Shown here: piece by piece, positions 23,599 through 29,569 of the stretch | How the letters are laid out: each line of letters begins with the position of its first letter | Numbering within the stretch: position 1 is the stretch's first letter | NCBI RefSeq assembly: GCF_027706725.1 | Contig: NZ_JAQFWQ010000060.1 | Coordinates: 1 to 43,205 of the forward strand | DNA from: Nocardiopsis endophytica | Lineage (GTDB): Bacteria > Actinomycetota > Actinomycetes > Streptosporangiales > Streptosporangiaceae | Length of the DNA stretch: 43,205 bases | Reading direction: 5' to 3' | Notes under the pieces: model-generated | Databases searched by the model: none | What the model was told of the DNA's origin: nothing | Seen by the model: only the letters and a program-made list of their open reading frames with translations | Position numbers and translations under genes: made by a program

Positions 23599-24015
23599 TC
23601 AGGCGTTCTCGAAGATGAACATCTGGCGGTTCTCTCCGCGCCACGGCTGCAGGACGAACTGGGTGCCCTCCCGCTCCTCGGGCAGGGTGACCACGGCGTC
23701 CATGTAGAGGAAGTGGATCCGGTACTTGCCCTCGCCCACCGGCTCGATCGACCACGGCTCGGGGAAGGGCTGGGCCGCGATGAGCGGCGGGAAGACCTTC
23801 AGGCTGCTCAGCCCGAAGAACGCCTCGCCCACCATGCTGCGGATCGTGAACACGTTGAGGCTCTTCTGCTGCACGTCCCAGCGCTGGTTGGTGCCCTTGT
23901 GCAGGTGCCAGCCGATGATCGGCGTCTCCGGGTCGGGGCTGCCGCCGCTGAGGTCGATGTACAGGTCGTTCGCGGCGCACCTGATGAGGTACTCGCCCTG
24001 CTGAATCAGTGCCAT
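23599..24015 (-). CDS. Beta-trefoil (ricin-B-like lectin or protease-inhibitor-like) protein
   Basis: The 138-residue protein shows a threefold internal repeat of about 45 residues. Each unit opens with a beta strand (GEYLIRC, NVFTIRS, GKYRIHF) and closes with a Q/P-x-aromatic turn (NQRWDV, PEPWSIE, RQMFIFE). With LYIDLSGGSPDPETPIIGW in the first unit, this matches a beta-trefoil of the ricin-B/QxW type, closest in feel to small cytoplasmic fungal lectins and to the I66 (clitocypin) inhibitors. No signal peptide or catalytic domain is attached. GGAGGAATC gives a perfect start at 24015. It is a single-gene unit. Ligand and role are unknown. Confidence 0.65.
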   Translation of the reverse strand: MALIQQGEYLIRCAANDLYIDLSGGSPDPETPIIGWHLHKGTNQRWDVQQKSLNVFTIRSMVGEAFFGLSSLKVFPPLIAAQPFPEPWSIEPVGEGKYRIHFLYMDAVVTLPEEREGTQFVLQPWRGENRQMFIFENA

Positions 24016-24374
24016 GATTCCTCCGGTCGCTCGGAAACGACGCCGCCCACCGCATTCATATACGCCCGCACGCGCCATGCAATGGGCCCTTTGAATCAGC
24101 GATCCAGAAACGGCAGGACGGGGCGCTGTCCGCAAGAGGACAGCATTTTCTCCCCCGGCCCCACCAGCGAAAACCCCAGCAGCCTCCGCTCCGCGGCCAA
24201 AAAAGCACCGCCGATCAGAATCAACACCGGGCGCACCGTCACCGGAAATGCGATGAAATCCCGATGACCGGCGGACGGATCTCTGCAGACCTATTCGAAA
24301 ACACCGGGGAATGCAGTTCGCCCCCGAGCGGGCGTCCTCCGGCGGGCGTCCGCCCGGCTGTCCCCGGCGCGGGA
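24016..24374. other. AT-richer intergenic region (359 bp) upstream of the beta-trefoil gene
   Basis: No gene is supported. It contains the promoter candidate at 24055-24082 and a small hairpin GCTGTCC/GGACAGC (24125-24131 with 24138-24144) followed on the plus strand by ATTTTCTC. Base composition is clearly lower in GC than the neighbouring genes. Confidence 0.55.
24055..24082 (-). promoter_or_regulatory. Candidate promoter of the beta-trefoil gene
   Basis: On the minus strand TTGCAT (24082-24077) and TATGAA (24060-24055) are separated by 16 bases, about 45 bp before the ATG at 24015. This resembles a vegetative sigma-70-type promoter; only sequence similarity supports it. Confidence 0.4.
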
Positions 24375-25322
24375 TCACTCCCCCACGGCGTCGGAGGCCC
24401 GGGTGAGGGCGTCCATCTCCTGCTCGCCCAGGGACACCCGCGCCGCGTCCATGAGGGCGGGCAGCTGCTCGGCGGTGCGGGCACTGGCGAGCACGCCCGC
24501 CATCCCCGGGCGCCCCAGGACCCACGCCAGCGCGACCGTGGCCGGGGCGACGCCGTGGGCGTCGGCGACCTCGACGAGCCGGTCGACGACCGCCAGGCCG
24601 TCAGGCCCCATGTGCCGGCCGACCGAACCGGCGCGGGCCCTCCCCTTCAGGTCGGCTTCGGTGCGGTACTTGCCGGTCAGGAACCCGGCCGCCAGCGCCC
24701 AGTAGGGCAGTATCCCCATGCCCGCGTCGACCGCGATGCCGCGCAGCTCGGGCTCTACGGTCCTCCGGTGGACCAGGCTGTAGTGCGGCTGCAGGGCCAC
24801 CGGCGGGGCGGCCCCGGTGTCCTCGGCGATCTCCAGCCAGCGGCGCAGGCGGTCCGGGCCGTAGTTGGAGACGCCGACGTAGCGGACCTTGCCCTCCCTC
24901 ACCAGAGCGTCGAAGGCGCCGACGGTGTCCTCCAGCGGGGTGTCGGCGTCATCGAAATGCGCGTAGTAGATGTCGATGCGGTCGGTTCCGAGGCGCTTGA
25001 GCGAGGCCTCGGCGGCGGCCTTGACATTGGATGCGGAAAGGCCGCGGAACTCGGGGTGCTGACTGGCCTTCGTCGCGATCAGCACGTCGTCCCGGCGGCC
25101 GCGACCGGCCAGCCAGGAACCGATGACGTGCTCGGACTCCCCGCCGTGGTTCCCCTCCACCCAGGCGGAGTAGGAGTCGGCGGTGTCGACGAGGGTGCCG
25201 CCGGCGTCCAGGAACGCGTCCAGGACGCGGTGGGACTCGCTCTCGTCGCTGGTCCACCCGAAGGTGTTGCCGCCCAGGACGACGGGGTGGATCTCCAGGC
25301 CGGAGCTTCCCAGCGTGGTCAT
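24375..25322 (-). CDS. Aldo/keto reductase
   Basis: The 315-residue TIM-barrel oxidoreductase carries the AKR catalytic tetrad Asp46 and Tyr51 (VDTADSYSAW), Lys85 (IATKAS) and His122 (YYAHFDD). The NADPH-binding C-terminal region is PATVALAWVLGRPGMAGVLASARTAEQL. It resembles YajO/Tas-type bacterial AKRs that reduce aldehydes and ketones. Physiological substrate unknown. GGAGACC lies a few bases before ATG 25322; the longer frame to 25370 is rejected. It stands alone between intergenic regions. Confidence 0.9.
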   Translation of the reverse strand: MTTLGSSGLEIHPVVLGGNTFGWTSDESESHRVLDAFLDAGGTLVDTADSYSAWVEGNHGGESEHVIGSWLAGRGRRDDVLIATKASQHPEFRGLSASNVKAAAEASLKRLGTDRIDIYYAHFDDADTPLEDTVGAFDALVREGKVRYVGVSNYGPDRLRRWLEIAEDTGAAPPVALQPHYSLVHRRTVEPELRGIAVDAGMGILPYWALAAGFLTGKYRTEADLKGRARAGSVGRHMGPDGLAVVDRLVEVADAHGVAPATVALAWVLGRPGMAGVLASARTAEQLPALMDAARVSLGEQEMDALTRASDAVGE

Positions 25323-25452
25323 GTGGTGGTCTCCTCGCGAACGTTGCGAAAGGTGCGCCCGACACGCCATGGGGCCGCGGGCATCGGCAACCTATACCCG
25401 CCCCACCCGGGCCGGTCCAGTGCATTGCCGTCCGCCGCGGGCCCTGAACGCG

Positions 25453-25489
25453 AGTGACGGCTCCCCTCCAGAGGAGGGGAGCCGTCACT
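25453..25489 (-). terminator. 16-bp perfect hairpin behind the 44-residue peptide gene
   Basis: Positions 25453-25468 pair without mismatch with 25474-25489 around loop CAGAG, starting 10 bp after the small gene's stop codon. The strong dedicated terminator supports that the small ORF is really transcribed. Confidence 0.75.
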
Positions 25490-25499
25490 GCGCGGTCCT

Positions 25500-25634
25500 T
25501 CAGACTTCTCCCAGGTGCCGCTCGACGGCGGGCCCGCCCGGCCGCTCGTCGGAGGGGAAGCTGTACAGCCACACGCCGAGCACCCCGAACAGGGCGCAGG
25601 TGAGGACCGCGTACGTGGTCAGGCCAGCCTTCAT
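25500..25634 (-). CDS. Small single-span membrane peptide (44 residues)
   Basis: The ORF encodes a peptide with a short basic start (MKAGLTT), one hydrophobic helix of about 18 residues (YAVLTCALFGVLGVWLYSF) and a charged C-terminus rich in Asp/Glu/Arg and Pro. GAAAGG lies 8 bases before ATG 25634; an ATG two codons upstream (25640) is too close to that site. A 16-bp terminator follows the stop directly. This is the pattern of a small inner-membrane protein. I do not recognise a family. It is unlikely to be a shadow ORF because no other frame is coding here. Confidence 0.6.
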   Translation of the reverse strand: MKAGLTTYAVLTCALFGVLGVWLYSFPSDERPGGPAVERHLGEV

Positions 25635-26031
25635 TGGCATGCCTTTCTAACCTGAGTAATTTACGCATAAGAGGCCTTCACCGGCCAACAGCGCATACGT
25701 AAGCTTTGCGCCACACGAAGACTAGCGCCTTTCGCGGGCACCATCCACCCCATGGCTAACATGCGGGAAATCGCCATCTATTCACCGCTTGAAAACCCCC
25801 CTTAATGGGGACCCACCAGCAAGATCACTCCCATTACGGCACGCAGCGAACAAATATCTCGAAAATCGACATTGTTCACATCGGGAGCGTTTCGAACGAC
25901 CGCCGCCGACCGGGACCGCCCCACCGGCCCCTCACACCGCCAGGGGCTCGTCCGCCGGGTACGGCGGGGCGGACTCGTACTGTAGGGCGGCACCTGTCCG
26001 GCCCCTGGCCGAGTGTGCCCTCCCCCGCCCC
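25635..26031. other. AT-richer intergenic region (397 bp)
   Basis: No gene is supported. The left half holds the small-peptide promoter area, with a nested inverted repeat (TTACG 25661-25665 and CGTAA 25698-25702 around two GGCC). The middle, about 25780-25900, is close to 50 % GC and includes CCCC-CTTAAT-GGGG. The right half returns to high GC behind the EAL-CBS gene. Confidence 0.5.
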
Positions 26032-27165
26032 TCAGCCTCGGGACAGTGCGGCGATCACGTCGCCCACCGCCACCACGCCCACCGCCTGACCGAAGGCGTT
26101 CACCGCCACCAGGTCGTCGTGCACGCGCTCTCCCGAGGCGCCCGCGGCGCGCAGCGCCTCCATGGCGGTGGTGTGCAGCGGCACCGTCTTGGGCGGGTCG
26201 GCCAGCCGCCGCGCGGGCCGGGCGGCGTGCAGCGCGTGCCCGTAGGGCCCCGAGACCGACAGCAGGAAGCGCGAGCGGTCCAGCAGGGCGACCGGGCGCT
26301 CGCGGTGGTCCAGCAGGATGATCGAGTTGAGCACCGGGTCATTGGTGAAGGCGTCCAGTACCTCCGCCGCGGTCGCGTCCTGCTCGAGGGCGACGGGAGG
26401 CCCGATGAAGGTCGACACCGGCGGCCCCTCCTGCCCGCCGCCCTGGGCCGGGGGGATCTCGGGCAGCGGGCGCACCCTGGCACCGGGGGTCCAGTCGTCA
26501 TCTGCGAACAGGGGCCCATGCCCCAGTCGGACTCCGGCATCGCGCAGCGCCGCGAGCTGGTCGACCGAGGAGATGCCCGGCGCCACCGGGTACACCCCGG
26601 CGCTGCGGGCGATGCGCGCCATGCCCTCGACCACGGCCGCGCTGCGCTCGTCGCCCGGCAGCCCGGCGACCAGGTTGCGCGGCAGGCGCATCAGGAAGGG
26701 GGCCTGGTCCAGGATGACGTCCACCGGGACGGCGGCGGTGGCGAAGGCGCAGCGGAACCCGGAGTCGCGCACGTGCGCGGCGGCCCGCACCGCGGCGGTG
26801 CGGGGCAGCTCGGCCAGGTCGGGGCCGAGCATGACGGTGATGTCGCGCGGGCGGCGGCCGGTGCGCCGCAGCACCAGTTCGAGCTGGCCGGTCACGTCGG
26901 GCGAGGCCGCGGCGGCGGCCGCGGGCACGGGCAGGATCAGCGGCAGCAGTGCCTCGTCGGAGGCGACCCGGCGCGCGAGCCGGATGAGCCGCTCGGCGTG
27001 GGCGGCGGAGTCGTCGTGCGGCGCCGGCGCCGCGGCGGCCTCCGCCTCCACGGCCAGGACGACTCCGCTTTCGAGGTCGATTACTGGGCGGTACAGGGGT
27101 GGGGCCTCGGGTCGGGCGACAGCCTGCTGTGGGCCGGTAATGCGAGCCGAAGTCGGAGAAGGCAC
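26032..27165 (-). CDS. Degenerate EAL-domain protein with C-terminal CBS pair
   Basis: The 377-residue protein begins with an EAL-like fold (about 22-230): YRPVIDLESGVVLAVEAEA aligns with the usual YQPIVDL..G.EALLR, and a LGHGPLFADD segment sits where QGYxFxxP is expected. The catalytic and metal-binding residues are lost: EAL reads EAE, the VNxS Asn is Pro, and the DDFGTG motif is absent. Cyclic-di-GMP hydrolysis is therefore not expected. Residues about 255-377 form a CBS pair (GPPVALEQDATAAEVLDAF.., DLVAVNAFGQAVGVVAVGDV). It is probably a nucleotide-sensing regulatory protein; the partner is unknown. GTG 27165 has AGGA six bases upstream. Confidence 0.75.
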   Translation of the reverse strand: MPSPTSARITGPQQAVARPEAPPLYRPVIDLESGVVLAVEAEAAAAPAPHDDSAAHAERLIRLARRVASDEALLPLILPVPAAAAAASPDVTGQLELVLRRTGRRPRDITVMLGPDLAELPRTAAVRAAAHVRDSGFRCAFATAAVPVDVILDQAPFLMRLPRNLVAGLPGDERSAAVVEGMARIARSAGVYPVAPGISSVDQLAALRDAGVRLGHGPLFADDDWTPGARVRPLPEIPPAQGGGQEGPPVSTFIGPPVALEQDATAAEVLDAFTNDPVLNSIILLDHRERPVALLDRSRFLLSVSGPYGHALHAARPARRLADPPKTVPLHTTAMEALRAAGASGERVHDDLVAVNAFGQAVGVVAVGDVIAALSRG

Positions 27166-27626
27166 ACGTTCATCCTGCGCCCCGGGAGGACGGCCGTCAG
27201 CCGCTCTGACCGAGAGTTCAGCAGGACTTCGCGCCCAGATCTCCGCGGATTCAGGGAAGGGTGGGGCGTCCGAACCCGGTTCGGGGCGAGAGCGGGCGAG
27301 GACACAAGGGATGGGCCCCCACCCAGTGCGCGAATCGGACGCGGAAGGCTAGCACACATGTGCGGAGGGGCGGAAAACGCGCACGGCGGGTCACAGGGGT
27401 TCTCGTCGACCCGGAAGTGGGTCGGGAGTTGCGGGCGCTGCCGCCACCCCTCCCCGTGGCCGGATCGGGACAGGGTGCAAGCCCCTCCACCTGCCCTTAC
27501 ACGGGGCCGTCCACCTCCTTGCAGGGCACCTGCAAGGTCCTCCCCCGGCGCTCTGCAGGCGCCGCGTCAAGGGCGCCCCCGCATGCTGGTGCGGTCATCG
27601 GATCTGCAGAGAAGCTCGGAGGCCCC
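27166..27626. other. Divergent intergenic region (461 bp)
   Basis: It separates the EAL-CBS gene from the glycosyltransferase-like gene. No coding frame is convincing. It contains two dyads, CCGAAC-CCG-GTTCGG near 27270-27284 and CCTTGCAGG-GCA-CCTGCAAGG at 27517-27537. The latter lies about 90 bp before the rightward gene and is a likely operator. Confidence 0.55.
27517..27537 (+). promoter_or_regulatory. Perfect 9+9 inverted repeat, operator candidate
   Basis: CCTTGCAGG and CCTGCAAGG flank the three bases GCA. The repeat lies 89 bp upstream of the ATG at 27627. Its symmetry and spacing suit a dimeric regulator; the identity of that regulator is unknown. Confidence 0.4.
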
Positions 27627-28904
27627 ATGACGCTCCCCTCTCCGGCCCCTGCTCCCGGACCGTACGCCGCCGACGGCCCCTTCCTGATCAACCAGGCCGA
27701 CCGCGCCACCTGGTCGCCCCAGCGCTCCGTCCTCGTCCTCGTGCACCACGCCACCGCCGGGAACCGCCTGGCCGACGTCCTGCCCCTGATCGAGACCGAC
27801 CACCGGGTCCAGGTCTTCTACACCTGCCCGCCGACCTCCCCCTTCGCCGCGACCGGCGCCGAGCACGTCCGGCGCCTCGACGGCATCGCCGTGCCCTGGG
27901 ACGAGGTCCGCAAGCACCGCTTCGACCTGGCGCTGTCCGCCAACCTCGGCGGACTCCAGGACGTCGCCGCCCCCGTCCTCGCCCTCCCGCACGGCTCGGG
28001 CCCCGGCCGCCTGATGCCCCGCGCCGGCGGCCACGGCCCCGCCGCGCCCCGCCCCGCCAGCGGCTCCCCCGCCGGGGGCCTGATCACCCACGGCCGCGTC
28101 CTGCCCAGCGTCCTCGGGGTCGCCCACGAGCGCCTGCGGAACCTGTTCGCCTCCGCGGCCCCGGCCGCGGCCGACGTCGTGCGCGTCGTCGGCGACCCCT
28201 GCCACGACCGCCTCACCGCCGGGCGCCCCCTGCGCGAGGGCTACCGGCGCGCCCTGGGGGCCTCACCCGGGGACCTGCTGGTCGTGCTGTCGTCCACGCA
28301 CGGCCCGCACTCCCTGCTCGGCACCCACCCGCGCCTGCCCGAGCGGCTGGCCGCCGAGGCGGCCGCGGCCGGGGTGCGCACCGCCGCCGTCACCCACCCC
28401 GCCGTCTTCGCCTGGCACGGGCGCCGGCAGGTGCGCTCCTGGCTGTCGGGGGCCCAGCGGCGCGGCATGGTGCTCCTGCCGCCCGAGCAGGGCTGGCAGG
28501 CCGCCGTGATCGCCGCCGACGCGGTCGTGGGCGACTACGGCTCCGTCACCTACTACGCCGCCGCGCAGGGCCGCCCCGTCCTGGTGGCCTCCTACACCGA
28601 GGACGAGGTGCTCCCCGGCTCGCACACCGACCTGCTCGGGTGCGCGGCCCCGCGCCTGGACCCGGAGCGCCCGCTCCTGCCGCAGGTGCGGGCGGCGCTC
28701 GACGCCCACGCCCCCGAGCGCGGCGGGTGGTACGCCTCCCAGCTCACCTCCGTGCCCGGCCGGGCGGCGGCCCGGTTGCGCACCGCCATGTACCGGCTGC
28801 TGGGCCTGGACGAACCCGACTGCCCGCCGCCGACAGCGCCGCCGCCGCTGCCGGTGCCGATGCCGCCGCTGGACGGCCCGCACCCGCCCGGGGGCCTGCG
28901 GTGA
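27627..28904 (+). CDS. Glycosyltransferase-B / CDP-glycerol glycerophosphotransferase-like protein
   Basis: The 425-residue protein has two Rossmann-like halves. The N-terminal half begins SVLVLVHHATAGNRLADVLPLI and includes VLALPHGSG. The C-terminal half has LLVVLSSTHGPHSLLG, a VTHPAVFAWHG strand and VIAADAVVGDYGSVTYYAAAQGRPVL, which corresponds to the D-x-SS/GSV nucleotide-binding corner of CDP-glycerol glycerophosphotransferases. Homologs in streptomycetes are often mislabelled translation initiation factor 2, from memory. The last 30 residues are Pro-rich. GGAGG precedes the ATG. Its stop overlaps the next gene's GTG (GTGA), so the two are coupled. The donor and acceptor are unknown. Confidence 0.65.
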   Translation: MTLPSPAPAPGPYAADGPFLINQADRATWSPQRSVLVLVHHATAGNRLADVLPLIETDHRVQVFYTCPPTSPFAATGAEHVRRLDGIAVPWDEVRKHRFDLALSANLGGLQDVAAPVLALPHGSGPGRLMPRAGGHGPAAPRPASGSPAGGLITHGRVLPSVLGVAHERLRNLFASAAPAAADVVRVVGDPCHDRLTAGRPLREGYRRALGASPGDLLVVLSSTHGPHSLLGTHPRLPERLAAEAAAAGVRTAAVTHPAVFAWHGRRQVRSWLSGAQRRGMVLLPPEQGWQAAVIAADAVVGDYGSVTYYAAAQGRPVLVASYTEDEVLPGSHTDLLGCAAPRLDPERPLLPQVRAALDAHAPERGGWYASQLTSVPGRAAARLRTAMYRLLGLDEPDCPPPTAPPPLPVPMPPLDGPHPPGGLR

Positions 28905-29569
28905 GCGGGCGGCGGGCGGCGGAGGGCCCGGACGCGGTCGAGATGCGCCGGGTGCGCGGCGTGCTGCTGCCCGCCCCGGCGGCGTCCGCCCCGCGACCGG
29001 TCCCGTTCGTCGACGACCACGTGTGGGTGCACGCCGGCCGGTTCGGCCCCGGCCTCCCCCTGGGCACGGGCGACGTGCTCACCTTCATCGAGGGGACGGG
29101 ACGGGTCGGCGCGCCCGAGCCCGGTGACGTGCTCGAGCGGTGGCCCGGGGCCGCCGTGGCCGCCGCCCCCGCGGACGGCGGCTGGAACGTGGCGCTGCGC
29201 GGGCGCCCGCCCGTGCGCATCGAGGGCCGCCTCCGCCTGGGCGAGGCCGCTCCCCTGCTCTCCCTGCTGCACACCTGGCTCGCCTCGGGCCTCGCCCCCG
29301 AATCGCCGGGCTGGGCGGTGCCGCCGGGTGGCGGACCTCCTACATGGGTGTTCCGCCCGCTGCTCCCCCGGGCCCAGACCGTTCCCCGTCCCCGTCCTCC
29401 TGCCCGGCCCCCTCTGTCCCGTCTGGGCCCCGGCGTTCGAGCCCGGCCAGGCGCTGCTCGACCCCTTCGGCCTCCACGGCCCCGAGCCGCCTATAGATGG
29501 TCAGTGCTTCCCTCAGGTGCCGCACCGCCGGTCCCCGCCGGCCGCGCAGATCCTCCAGCCCTCCTCTGA
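28901..29569 (+). CDS. Protein of unknown function with doubtful 3' end
   Basis: The ORF starts at a GTG overlapping the preceding stop, so translation is coupled. Residues about 14-140 look like a real small domain (VRGVLLPAPAASAPRPVPFVDD.., LGTGDVLTFIEG, GGWNVALRGRPPVRIEG, LLSLLHTWLASGL). I do not recognise it. From about residue 145 onward, base 29340, it overlaps the 3' end of the convergent STAND gene and becomes Pro/Arg-rich antisense-type sequence. The original stop may therefore have been lost by a frameshift near 29330, or the tail may simply be an overlap. Confidence in the first 145 residues is moderate, in the tail low. Confidence 0.5.
   Translation: MSGRRAAEGPDAVEMRRVRGVLLPAPAASAPRPVPFVDDHVWVHAGRFGPGLPLGTGDVLTFIEGTGRVGAPEPGDVLERWPGAAVAAAPADGGWNVALRGRPPVRIEGRLRLGEAAPLLSLLHTWLASGLAPESPGWAVPPGGGPPTWVFRPLLPRAQTVPRPRPPARPPLSRLGPGVRARPGAARPLRPPRPRAAYRWSVLPSGAAPPVPAGRADPPALL

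Noticed and set aside
24125-24150. Plus-strand intrinsic terminator GCTGTCC/GGACAGC followed by ATTTTCTC
   Set aside because: The stem is only 7 bp and no plus-strand gene ends nearby; the flanking genes run on the minus strand. It is kept only as a note in the gap entry.
25802-25993. Minus-strand 63-codon ORF (and a 24-codon sub-ORF ending VILLVGPH) in the AT-richer gap
   Set aside because: No ribosome site before any plausible start, no domain, and its first half is Pro/Arg-rich. It is more likely chance in a promoter-type region.
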